A DNA stretch of 48,066 bases from JBBQRS01 sp038214535 (GTDB taxonomy: Bacteria > Chloroflexota > Anaerolineae > CG2-30-64-16), in contig JBBQRS010000023.1 of the NCBI GenBank assembly GCA_038214535.1, forward strand, positions 1 through 48,066. Reading direction: 5' to 3'. Shown here piece by piece: positions 39,129 through 48,066 of the stretch. Position numbers and translations under genes: made by a program. Below the pieces are notes generated by a model, which was given only the letters and a program-made list of their open reading frames with translations, searched no databases and was not told where the DNA came from. Position 1 is the first letter of the stretch; each line of letters starts with the position of its first letter.

Positions 39129-42100
39129 GACAGCAGTCGTAGAACATAGTACGCCAAACACAGAAGCTTTGGAAGGATCGGCAAGAACAGCACAGCAACT
39201 GGCGGCCACGCATCAGGAGGGGCTGCATCCCTGCGCGCGCACGCCGCTCTATCAAGATTTCCCGGCCATTGCCGATCTGTTGGAAGCAGCATATCGCTAT
39301 TTCCTGCAAAGTGCAGAATATAGTCTTGTCGTCTCTCACGCCGCCGAATGGATGCTGGATAATTATTATGTGATTCAGCAATCCTTGCGGCAGGTTGAGC
39401 AAGATTTACCGCCTAATTATTATGTCGAGTTGCCACGGTTGGGCGGCAACGATCCCCTGTGCGGTTATCCCCGTATCTATGCCGTTGCGCTGGCAATTCT
39501 GTGGGAAGCCGATTATCAGTTGGATGCTGACCAGCTTGTGCGTTTTGCGCTGGATTATCAAACACGCCAGCCGCTCAACATCAGTGAATTGTGGGCGCTG
39601 CCGATCATGCTCAGGCTGGGTGTGCTCCAGATGATCGCGCTGGCGACAAGCCGGCTTGCTAACCTGGCCTCTGCCAACGCGATGCCCGATTCTATGGCGG
39701 CATTCAGGGGCGCCGCGGGGCAAGGCAATCATGCGCCTGCTGAACAAGACGATACCGCCGTTGCCCACGCGATTGCGAGCCTGCGTCTACTTGAAAGCCT
39801 CGATTGGGCCGAATTGTTCGAAAAGATCAGCCTGGTCCATCAGATGCTTTTTCGCGACCCGTCAGGAGTTTATCCGCGCCTGAATTTCGCGACGCGTGAT
39901 CAGTATCGGCGGGTCATTGAGACGCTGCATCGGCGCGTTGAACTTCTCAGTGAACTGGAGATCGCCGAAACGGTAGTTGACCTGGCCGCGCGCCAACCGT
40001 TGGACCCCCTTCCCGCTGAGGCACCCGCTATCGCAATCGAATCGGCCGCCGCAGAGATAGCAGCGCCGGACCTTGAGGGTGATTTGCCGCCGCTGCGCCT
40101 CGATAGTCCGCGCGCAGCGCACGTAGGTTACTACCTGATTGACGAAGGCCGACAAACCCTCGAACAGGATATTGAATATCAACCGCCGATGTCGGAAAGA
40201 ACCAGACAGGGGATCTTCCGTCACGCAACCGGCGTTTATCTCTCTCTGGTGGGCATTGTTGCGCTGCTGGGCCTTGGCATCGTAAGCGCCTATATGATTC
40301 ACGCGGGCGGCAGCGCGCCGGCGTTGATGGCTCTTTGGGTGCTCGCGCTGGTCCCGGTGCTGACGGCGGGCGTCGGCTTTGCGAACTGGGTCGTCACACA
40401 CACTCTACCGCCGCACACATTGCCCAAGCTCGATTTTCAGGACGGTATCCCCGGCTCCTGTCGCACTGCATTGGTTGTGCCGGCGCTGATCGCGGACCGG
40501 AAGGACATTGATCACCTTACCGAGGAAATGGAGCAACACTACCTGCGCAACCCGGACCCGCAGTTGGTGTACGTGCTGCTCACCGATTTCCTCGACGCCG
40601 ATAACGAAACAGAGGCCAGTGATGAGGCGCTGCTGCTCTACGCGCAGGACGCGGTTGCGCGCCTCAATGCCAAAGTCGCGCGTGCGCCGTTCTACCTCCT
40701 GCATCGCAAGCGCCTCTGGAACGCATCGCAACAGACCTGGATGGGTTGGGAACGCAAACGCGGCAAATTACACGAGTTCAATCGCTTGCTTCGCGGCGCG
40801 CCAGATACGACGTATGCGTGGCAATTTGGTGCGCTGGATCAACTGGGTGACATCCGCTACGTCATCACGCTCGACGCGGATACCGTTTTGCCGCGCACCG
40901 GTGCGGCGCACCTGGTCGGCACGCTGACGCATCCGCTCAACCGGGCCTTGTTCGACGCTGCCACGGGCAAGGTTGTCGCCGGTTACACGGTGCTGCAACC
41001 CCGCACTGAAATTAAACCGGTCAATGTAGCACGTTCGCTCTTCACGCGTGTTTCCGCCGGCGACAATACCCTCGACCTCTACACCCTGGCTGTATCAGAC
41101 GCATATCAGGATCTCTTTGGCGCGGGGATTTTCGTCGGCAAAGGCATCTATGATGTAGATGCCTTCGAGCGCAGCCTGGAAGGTCGTGTGCCTGAAAATA
41201 GTTTGCTTAGCCATGACTTGTTCGAAGGCATCCACGGCCGGGTCGGGTTGGTCACGGACATTGTCGTCTACGAAGATTATCCCACCCACTATTTCCTCAA
41301 TTTGAAGCGCAACCACCGCTGGGTGCGCGGTGACTGGCAGCTTGTACCGTGGTTGCTGCCGCGTTCGCCCCGCGTGGGTGGCCGCGCGCCCAACGATCTT
41401 GCGCTGATTGACCGCTGGAAAATCTTCGATAATCTGCGCCGCAGTCTGTTCGCGCCCACATCGCTCCTGCTCTTGATCCTCGGTTGGACGATGTTGCCCG
41501 GCTCGCCCCTGGTCTGGACCGCATTGAGCCTGATCATACCGGGGATTTCGATTGCCGGCGGATTGCTTTCGAGCACCCGGCACGCCATTTTCAGTGAAGG
41601 TTCATGGCGCAACACCGTGTGGAGCACGCGCGACAGCATCCTGCGGTGGCTCATGTTCCTTGCGTTCTTGCCATACGAATCGCAGCGCAACCTTGACGCG
41701 ATCGTGCGCACGTTGGGCCGCACCTTCGTGACGCATCAACAGATGCTGGAATGGACGACTGCGGCGCAAGCTGCCAGGAAACACAGCGACGACGATAGCC
41801 CGGCGACCCTCATGAAAATGCTACCCACCATCATCTTCGTCAGCCTGGTGACGATCGCCATCCTGTTCCTCCATCCTACCGCGTTCTGGGTCGCCGCGCC
41901 GTTCTTGATCACCTGGCTCATCGCGCCCCAACTCGCCGACTGGATCAGCCGACCGATTGCACTGGAGATAACGCCACCGACGCCGGAAGAAGTACGCAAA
42001 CTGCGGATGCTGGCGCGCCGTACGTGGCTGTTTTACGAAAACTTTGTCGGACCGGAAGATAACTGGCTGCCGCCCGATCATTTCCAGGATTCACCGCGCG

Positions 42101-45100
42101 GCGTGGTTGCACACCGCACATCGCCGACGAATATCGGTCTGTATCTGCTCTCGACCTTGACGGCTTTCGACCTGGGTTACGTCCGCATCGAGAACCTTAT
42201 CCTGCGTCTGAAATTCACTTTCGAGACACTGAACAAATTGCCTCAATACCGCGGCCACTTCCTGAATTGGGTAGATACCGGCAATCTACAAACGTTGCCG
42301 CCGCCTTACGTCTCAACTGTGGATAGCGGCAACCTGGCGGGGGCGTTGATCGCATTACAACAAGGGTGCATCGAACTCCAACACGCGACCGTGTGGCGGC
42401 CCGAACGCTGGCAGGGGCTATTGGATATGGTCGCCATCATCGCCGACCAAATGGATGCCTTACCGCAACGCGGCAGCCGACCCAACGTCGCCATCGGCGC
42501 CCTGCATGATTGCCTTGTTAAGATCGAGGAGATGGCCCAGGGCGCGCTGAAAGACCCATCCACCGCACTGGCAACGCTGACCGAGCTATCGGGGCCGCAA
42601 CAGGAAGAATTGAATCGCTGTCTCATGACCATTGTTACCGATAGCACCGGTGAGATTGACGCCGACACGCTGCGTGCGATTCGCCTCTATACATCCCGCA
42701 TGCAACAACACGTGGAAGGTATGACCCAAGAGCGCGTAGAACGGATGCCGTGGTTGTCATTGATTGCCGCGCCGCCCGCAATATTCACGGCCAAAGACAG
42801 TTCCGCTTCTCTGCGACGCGCCTGGCAAAACGTCGCGGAATCCATACCGGCGGACCCGCTTTGGGATGATCTGGAAGATGTCTTGCAAGATGTGCAAGCT
42901 CGCGCAGACCAACTCGGCGCGCTGTTGGCGCAATCCGCCTACCCACAATCAAACGCCGTGCGCGAGGGCCTGGCCTGGTGCGACGCGCTCACAAATGCAC
43001 TAACCGTATCGGCGCGCAACGTGGAGAGCATACGCAACGACCTGACGCAACTGGCCGAACAGGCGCGCATCTTCGTTGATGCGATGGATTTCAGCTTTCT
43101 GTATAGCCCCACAAAAGATGTCTTTCACATCGGTTACAACATTAACACCGGCGAACTGGACAACAGTTACTATGATCTTCTCGCGTCGGAAGCGCGCCTC
43201 ACCAGCCTGATCGCCATCGGCAAGAACGAAGTGCCGGTGAAGCACTGGCTCCATCTGGCCCGCCCCGTGACCCAGTTTGCCGATGGCGAACGGGCGTTGC
43301 TCTCGTGGAGCGGCACGATGTTCGAATATCTCATGCCGCCGTTGCTGACGCGCACCTATCCAGGGACCCAGTTTCATCAGACCTACACCAGCGTCATAGA
43401 TCAGCAAATCGCATATGCCCGGCAGAAAGACGTCCCGTGGGGCATCTCCGAGTCGGGTTTCTATGCGTTCGATGCCGCCCTGAACTACCAGTATCGCGCG
43501 TTCGGGGTGCCCGGCCTGGGCCTGAAACGCGGGTTAGGCGACGACCTGGTCGTGACGCCCTATGCGTCCCTCCTGGCGCTGCCGTTCCGCCCGCGCCCGG
43601 TGCTCGATAACCTCCAGCGCCTGGAGCAAATCAAGGGGATTGGGCAATACGGCCTCTATGAAGCGATAGACTATACGCCCGAACGGCTGAGCCTGGGCCA
43701 GGACTATGCCGTAGTGCAGTCATACATGGCGCACCATCAGGGCATGATCTTTCTGGGAATTGCCAACTATCTGCTCGACGGGCGGATGATCGAGCGCTTC
43801 CACGAAGCACCGGTCATCCAAAGCGTGGACTTGCTGCTGCAGGAACGCATTCCGCAGGATGCTCCGGCGCAGTTCCCGCACGTCACAGAAGAAGTTACGA
43901 CGCAAACTCCAGCTCCGCTGGATGATGTCGCGCCCTGGCGTGTGCCCGGAGACACGCCGATGCCACAGGTGCATTACCTGTCCAACGGGCAACTCAGCGC
44001 CATGATTACCAACGCGGGCGGCGGCTATACCGCTGGCGAAGAACTACGCTTGACGCGCTGGCGGGCCGATACCACCCTGGATGACTGGGGAACCTGGGTT
44101 TACGTGCAGGACCTGGAAAGCGGTGGTCTCTGGTCTGCCGGGCGCCAGCCCACCGGCCGCACCGGCGAGTATGAGGAGATCGTATTCCATCCGCACATGG
44201 CTGAATTCCGCCGGCGCGTAGACGCGACCTCATTGCACATGGAAATGTTCGTCGCGCCCGACGCAAACGTCGAAGTGCGCCGCATCACCCTGAGCAATGA
44301 CAGCGACGCGCCGAGTCGGTTGGGTCTCGCCTCCTATGGCGAAATCGTGCTGGCCCCGGCGGAGGCCGACAAACGCCATCAGGCGTTCACCAAACTCTTC
44401 ATCGAGAGCGAGTACCGCGGCGATTTGCATGCGCTGATGTTCCGCCGCCGGCCGCGCGCAGCCACCGAAGCGCCCGCTTACGTGCTGCATCTCCTGGTGC
44501 GCGGCCCGATTGACGATGCAGACGCATGGGGCGATACGAGTTATTCGGCGGATCGCGCCCAGTTCATCGGGCGCGGCAAGTCTCAGCGAGCGCCCGCGGC
44601 GCTCGAAGCAGGACGCTGGTGGCAGGCAGACTGGAAGGGTAACGTCGGCGCGACGCTCGATCCGATCATGGCGCTGGGGCAGGAAATCCGATTGGCCCCG
44701 CGCACAGCGGGGCAACTTGCCTTCGTCACCATACAGGCGGATACCCGGGAACAGGCGCTGGAGCTTGCGCTGCGCTATCGCATGTGGACGACCATCGAGA
44801 GCGCGCAGATGCGGGCGCAGGGCGCGGCCAGGCAGGAAATGCGCCGGCTTGGCTTCGACAGCGCGCGGTTCCAACAGTCGCTTCAACTTCTCTCACTGTT
44901 GCTCTACCCTCACGCGGTGGGCCGCGCCGAACCGTCCATCCTGGCCGCCAACACGTTGGGCCAACCGGGGCTCTGGGCCTTCGGCATCTCCGGCGATTAT
45001 CCGATCCTGCTTGTGCATCTCGGCGACGAGAGTCACATCGGCTTGCTGCAAAACCTGCTGCAGATCCATGCCCACTGGCGTCAACAGGGGCTAAAGATTG

Positions 45101-47916
45101 ACCTGGTCATCGTCAATGATCGCGCTACGTCATACGATCAAGGCTTGCACGATCAGATCTTCCGGGTTGTGCGCCAAACCAATAGTGATGGCTGGTTGAA
45201 TCAGCGGGGCGGCGTCTTCGTGCTCCGCCAGGATCAACTCGGCAACGAAGAGCGCATCCTGCTCGCAACGTCTGCGCGCGTCCTCCTCAATGGGGAACGC
45301 GGCTCGCTGAGCGATCATCTGGCCGACATCTATCGTCAACCGGCTGCGCTGCCGGGCTTCATCCCGGTCTGCACGCCGGAACATTTGCAGGAGTTGCGTG
45401 ACGCCGATCAGGGTTGGTTGCCGCGGCCTGCTGACCTCCAGTTCGACAATGGCCTGGGGGGCTTCACACCAGACGGATCCGAGTATGTCATTTATCTGCC
45501 TCCTGGCGAAACGACGCCCGCGCCGTGGATCAACGTCATCGCCAACCCCGACTTTGGTTTCATTGCCGGCGAACACGGCCTGGGCGCAAGCTGGGCCATC
45601 AACAGCGGCGAAAACCGCCTGACGAGTTGGCGCAACGACCCGGTGACGGACGCGCCGTCTGAGGTGATCTATCTGCGCGACGAAGAAACCGCGGAGATAT
45701 GGTCGCCGACGCCACAGCCCGCGCCGGAGGCTGCCCCCTACCTCATTCGCCACGGGGCAGGTTACACGATCTACGAACACCATAGTCACGCGCTGGAGCA
45801 GCGGTTATCTGTTTACGCTGCGCCGGATGCGCCGGTCAAAATCATGCGGCTGCGCCTGCAAAACATCGCGCATACCGCCCGGCGCATCACGGTGACCTGC
45901 TATGCCGAACTGGTCCTCGGCGTAGACCGGGAGACAACGCAGGCCTATATTGCGCCCGAATATGATCGGACACATGGCGCGATCTACGCGCGCAACGCCT
46001 ACAACGCGGAGTTCGGTCAGCGGGTTGCCTTCCTGGCCGGAAACAAGCTGCCGATCGGCGCAACGGCCGACCGCGCCGATTTTCTGGGCCGCCTGGGTAA
46101 CTTGCAGCACCCCGCCGCGCTGGGCCGCATCGGCCTCTCAGATCAAGTTCGTGCCGGGTTGGATCCCTGCGCCGCGCTGCAATTGCACGTGGATCTACCG
46201 GCGGACGGGGTCGAGGAGATCTACTTCATTCTGGGCGAAGGGGCCGACCACGACGCTGCGCGCGCCCTCGTCGAACAGTTCACGCAACGGGAAGCCATAG
46301 ACGCAGCCTGGGAGGAAGACAAGGCCGGGTGGGAGCGCCGGCTGGGCGCAATCACCGTCGAGACGCCGGACGCGGCCATGAACCTCCTGCTGAACCGTTG
46401 GCTGCTCTATCAAACGCTCTCCTGTCGAATCTGGGGGCGGTCGGCGCTATACCAGTCCAGCGGCGCGTATGGCTTCCGCGATCAGTTGCAGGATGTCCTG
46501 GCGCTACGTGATTCGGAACCTGAGATCACGCGCGCCCAGATTCTGCGCGCGGCCGCGCATCAGTTCGAGCAGGGCGACGTGCTGCACTGGTGGCATCCGC
46601 CGTCAGGCCGCGGCGTGCGTACCCGCATCAAAGATGATCTGCTCTGGTTGCCTTACGTCACAGCTCAGTACGTCGCGGCGACCGGCGACACGGCCATCCT
46701 GTGGGAGGAAGTTCCTTTTCTGACCGGCCCGGAATTGCGCCCCGACGAGGAAGAGCGTTACGGCTACTATCCACCGACCGAGCAGCCCTACTCCTTGCTG
46801 GAGCACTGTCGCAGGGCCATCAAACGCGGGCTGACCGCGGGGCCTCACGGCCTTCCGCTGATCGGAAGCGGCGACTGGAACGACGGCATGAATCGCGTCG
46901 GCATCGAGGGGTACGGTGAAAGCATCTGGCTCGGCTGGTTCATCTACGCGACACTGACCGCTTTCGCCGATCTGTGCGACGCGGCACAGATCGAAGGCGG
47001 CGCACGATATCGGCAGCAGGCTGAAGAAATCAGAATCGCCGTCGAAGCCCACGGTTGGGACGGCGATTGGTATCGCCGCGCCTACTATGACGATGGTACA
47101 CCGTTAGGCTCCGCATCCAGCATAGAATGCCGGATTGACGCCATCGCTCAATCGTGGGCCGTACTTTCCAACGCGGGCGACCCGCACCGCGCGCGCAAGG
47201 GCATGGAGGCAGTCATCGAAACGCTGGTGGACGAAGACACGCGGCTCATGCTGCTTTTCACGCCCCCGTTTGACAAGACGCGCCATGATCCGGGCTACAT
47301 CAAGGGCTACCTGCCCGGCATTCGGGAAAACGGCGGACAGTATACCCACGCGGCGCTATGGAGCATCTGGGCGTTTGCCAAACTGCAAGACACCGAACGC
47401 GCCCAACACCTGTTCCGCCTGATCAACCCGATCTTGCGCAGCGATACACGCGCCAAAGCATCTCACTATAAAGTCGAACCCTACGTCATCTCGGCTGACG
47501 TCTACAATATCGCGCCGCACGTGGGGCGTGGGGGCTGGACGTGGTATACCGGCTCCGCCGCATGGATGTATCGAGTCGGCATCGAGGCGATTTTGGGCCT
47601 ACAACACCGAGGCGACACGCTCCACATCGATCCGTGCATTCCCTCGGCGTGGCCCGGTTACAAAGCCACGTGGCGCTACGGCGATAGCCAATATCTGATC
47701 CATGTGGAGAATCCAACCGGTACGGGTGTCGGCGTGCGTTGGATCACATTGGACGGAGAAACCTGCACCAGCGCTGAAATCCCGCTGCGCGATGATGGGC
47801 AAACGCACCACGTCATCGTCCGTCTCGGAGACTTCGCAGATGACGCCGCGCGCACCCTTGAAGTTCAAGAAGCGTTGGAATCTACCGAGATCGCGCGGCG
47901 CGGGGAAAACCCGTAG
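39082..47916 (+). CDS. ndvB: Cyclic beta-1,2-glucan synthase-like protein (GT84-GH94)
   Basis: A 2,944-residue inner-membrane enzyme close in length and layout to Brucella/Rhizobium Cgs/NdvB. Order: N-terminal helical region with AAEWMLDNYYVIQQSLRQ and ISELWALPIMLRL (about 90-180); membrane segments near 383-440; GT84 glycosyltransferase with VVPALIADRKD, TLDADTVLPR (about 595-604) and KRNHRWVRGDWQ (about 741-752); more membrane segments near 785-830 and 915-955; a glycoamylase-like domain with GLKRGLGDDLVVTPYASLLAL and VQSYMAHHQGMIFLG (about 1490-1555); two sugar-binding beta-sandwich regions; and a GH94 phosphorylase-like domain with GFRDQLQDVLAL, WWHPPSGRGVRT and GSGDWNDGM (Asp near 2598-2601). 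Such enzymes start, extend, trim and cyclise periplasmic glucans. The ribosome site is weak and the start overlaps the Usp gene. Confidence 0.9.
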   Translation: MHLPPDNTTRHTLPDETAVVEHSTPNTEALEGSARTAQQLAATHQEGLHPCARTPLYQDFPAIADLLEAAYRYFLQSAEYSLVVSHAAEWMLDNYYVIQQSLRQVEQDLPPNYYVELPRLGGNDPLCGYPRIYAVALAILWEADYQLDADQLVRFALDYQTRQPLNISELWALPIMLRLGVLQMIALATSRLANLASANAMPDSMAAFRGAAGQGNHAPAEQDDTAVAHAIASLRLLESLDWAELFEKISLVHQMLFRDPSGVYPRLNFATRDQYRRVIETLHRRVELLSELEIAETVVDLAARQPLDPLPAEAPAIAIESAAAEIAAPDLEGDLPPLRLDSPRAAHVGYYLIDEGRQTLEQDIEYQPPMSERTRQGIFRHATGVYLSLVGIVALLGLGIVSAYMIHAGGSAPALMALWVLALVPVLTAGVGFANWVVTHTLPPHTLPKLDFQDGIPGSCRTALVVPALIADRKDIDHLTEEMEQHYLRNPDPQLVYVLLTDFLDADNETEASDEALLLYAQDAVARLNAKVARAPFYLLHRKRLWNASQQTWMGWERKRGKLHEFNRLLRGAPDTTYAWQFGALDQLGDIRYVITLDADTVLPRTGAAHLVGTLTHPLNRALFDAATGKVVAGYTVLQPRTEIKPVNVARSLFTRVSAGDNTLDLYTLAVSDAYQDLFGAGIFVGKGIYDVDAFERSLEGRVPENSLLSHDLFEGIHGRVGLVTDIVVYEDYPTHYFLNLKRNHRWVRGDWQLVPWLLPRSPRVGGRAPNDLALIDRWKIFDNLRRSLFAPTSLLLLILGWTMLPGSPLVWTALSLIIPGISIAGGLLSSTRHAIFSEGSWRNTVWSTRDSILRWLMFLAFLPYESQRNLDAIVRTLGRTFVTHQQMLEWTTAAQAARKHSDDDSPATLMKMLPTIIFVSLVTIAILFLHPTAFWVAAPFLITWLIAPQLADWISRPIALEITPPTPEEVRKLRMLARRTWLFYENFVGPEDNWLPPDHFQDSPRGVVAHRTSPTNIGLYLLSTLTAFDLGYVRIENLILRLKFTFETLNKLPQYRGHFLNWVDTGNLQTLPPPYVSTVDSGNLAGALIALQQGCIELQHATVWRPERWQGLLDMVAIIADQMDALPQRGSRPNVAIGALHDCLVKIEEMAQGALKDPSTALATLTELSGPQQEELNRCLMTIVTDSTGEIDADTLRAIRLYTSRMQQHVEGMTQERVERMPWLSLIAAPPAIFTAKDSSASLRRAWQNVAESIPADPLWDDLEDVLQDVQARADQLGALLAQSAYPQSNAVREGLAWCDALTNALTVSARNVESIRNDLTQLAEQARIFVDAMDFSFLYSPTKDVFHIGYNINTGELDNSYYDLLASEARLTSLIAIGKNEVPVKHWLHLARPVTQFADGERALLSWSGTMFEYLMPPLLTRTYPGTQFHQTYTSVIDQQIAYARQKDVPWGISESGFYAFDAALNYQYRAFGVPGLGLKRGLGDDLVVTPYASLLALPFRPRPVLDNLQRLEQIKGIGQYGLYEAIDYTPERLSLGQDYAVVQSYMAHHQGMIFLGIANYLLDGRMIERFHEAPVIQSVDLLLQERIPQDAPAQFPHVTEEVTTQTPAPLDDVAPWRVPGDTPMPQVHYLSNGQLSAMITNAGGGYTAGEELRLTRWRADTTLDDWGTWVYVQDLESGGLWSAGRQPTGRTGEYEEIVFHPHMAEFRRRVDATSLHMEMFVAPDANVEVRRITLSNDSDAPSRLGLASYGEIVLAPAEADKRHQAFTKLFIESEYRGDLHALMFRRRPRAATEAPAYVLHLLVRGPIDDADAWGDTSYSADRAQFIGRGKSQRAPAALEAGRWWQADWKGNVGATLDPIMALGQEIRLAPRTAGQLAFVTIQADTREQALELALRYRMWTTIESAQMRAQGAARQEMRRLGFDSARFQQSLQLLSLLLYPHAVGRAEPSILAANTLGQPGLWAFGISGDYPILLVHLGDESHIGLLQNLLQIHAHWRQQGLKIDLVIVNDRATSYDQGLHDQIFRVVRQTNSDGWLNQRGGVFVLRQDQLGNEERILLATSARVLLNGERGSLSDHLADIYRQPAALPGFIPVCTPEHLQELRDADQGWLPRPADLQFDNGLGGFTPDGSEYVIYLPPGETTPAPWINVIANPDFGFIAGEHGLGASWAINSGENRLTSWRNDPVTDAPSEVIYLRDEETAEIWSPTPQPAPEAAPYLIRHGAGYTIYEHHSHALEQRLSVYAAPDAPVKIMRLRLQNIAHTARRITVTCYAELVLGVDRETTQAYIAPEYDRTHGAIYARNAYNAEFGQRVAFLAGNKLPIGATADRADFLGRLGNLQHPAALGRIGLSDQVRAGLDPCAALQLHVDLPADGVEEIYFILGEGADHDAARALVEQFTQREAIDAAWEEDKAGWERRLGAITVETPDAAMNLLLNRWLLYQTLSCRIWGRSALYQSSGAYGFRDQLQDVLALRDSEPEITRAQILRAAAHQFEQGDVLHWWHPPSGRGVRTRIKDDLLWLPYVTAQYVAATGDTAILWEEVPFLTGPELRPDEEERYGYYPPTEQPYSLLEHCRRAIKRGLTAGPHGLPLIGSGDWNDGMNRVGIEGYGESIWLGWFIYATLTAFADLCDAAQIEGGARYRQQAEEIRIAVEAHGWDGDWYRRAYYDDGTPLGSASSIECRIDAIAQSWAVLSNAGDPHRARKGMEAVIETLVDEDTRLMLLFTPPFDKTRHDPGYIKGYLPGIRENGGQYTHAALWSIWAFAKLQDTERAQHLFRLINPILRSDTRAKASHYKVEPYVISADVYNIAPHVGRGGWTWYTGSAAWMYRVGIEAILGLQHRGDTLHIDPCIPSAWPGYKATWRYGDSQYLIHVENPTGTGVGVRWITLDGETCTSAEIPLRDDGQTHHVIVRLGDFADDAARTLEVQEALESTEIARRGENP

Positions 47917-47930
47917 AATCTATCCGAAAA
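47915..47930. repeat. Isolated end of the AGAATCTATCCGA repeat
   Basis: AGAATCTATCCGA matches exactly the right terminus of the inverted repeat at 37850-37932. The TAG stop of the giant gene (47914-47916) overlaps it. Confidence 0.5.
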
Positions 47931-47993
47931 CTGCGCGTCGCTCGCCTTTGTAGTGGCGGGGGGAGCAGCCGGGGGGGCCCGCCCGGCGGGATA

Positions 47994-48023
47994 CCCCCCA
48001 GAAACCGCATAGGGTCTGGGGGG
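47994..48023 (+). terminator. Possible hairpin in a G-run-rich end
   Basis: CCCCCCAGA (47994-48002) and TCTGGGGGG (48015-48023) can pair around 12 bases, followed by GGGGCTTTTAG. Several runs of 6-10 G surround it. It may be a terminator of the glucan synthase gene, or low-quality sequence at a contig end. Confidence 0.35.
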
Positions 48024-48066
48024 GGGGCTTTTAGTGTTTGGTTAGGGTTGTGTGCCCCGGGATGGG

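Overview
This is a GC-rich, gene-dense bacterial chromosome segment of 48 kb. Gene content (GH4 glycosidase, gltBD, a Pst-type transporter under an Rrf2 regulator, nagAB, PAS/GAF histidine kinase, universal stress protein, a giant cyclic-glucan-synthase-like protein) and many imperfect palindromes between genes suggest a free-living heterotroph. Chloroflexota (Anaerolineae/Caldilineae-like) is my best guess; no rRNA or other marker gene is present, so this is inference. No tRNA, rRNA or CRISPR array was recognised.

Layout. 1-399: 3' end of a helicase-type restriction subunit, ending inside a perfect hairpin. 540-8705: metabolic or secreted genes: a small Cys-rich protein, a protease-like protein with a seven-repeat lectin propeller, a membrane protein, a frameshifted V8/trypsin-like secreted protease, a secreted M14 carboxypeptidase, and a divergent GH4 glycosidase. 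8942-14544: a defence patch. The two ends of one large restriction-modification gene (8942-9313 and about 13652-13774) flank a more AT-rich 4.35-kb block that encodes a complete type II-like system: a PLD-family endonuclease and two SPPY methyltransferases, one with a fused helix-turn-helix. A DUF104/PIN toxin-antitoxin pair with a frameshifted toxin follows.

14821-29786: nitrogen, phosphate-type and amino-sugar metabolism: gltBD (minus strand, with a strong promoter and a leader of about 160 nt), an amidohydrolase, rrf2-pstSCAB (minus strand, with a shared operator-like motif before rrf2 and before pstS), a cation diffusion facilitator, and nagA-nagB.

30011-47916: a redox, stress and envelope cluster. 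It holds an FAD reductase, then on the plus strand a histidine kinase and overlapping OmpR-type regulator, an exported BNR-repeat protein, a receiver-only regulator, a DadA-like oxidoreductase fused to a Rieske domain, a 54-aa DUF1328 membrane peptide, a tandem universal stress protein, and a 2,944-aa cyclic beta-1,2-glucan synthase-like protein whose start overlaps the stress-protein gene. The shared orientation and theme suggest a stress-responsive unit. The final 130 bases are G-run-rich and may be a low-quality sequence end.

Spacers carry at least four families of palindromic or short tandem repeats, several touching stop codons.
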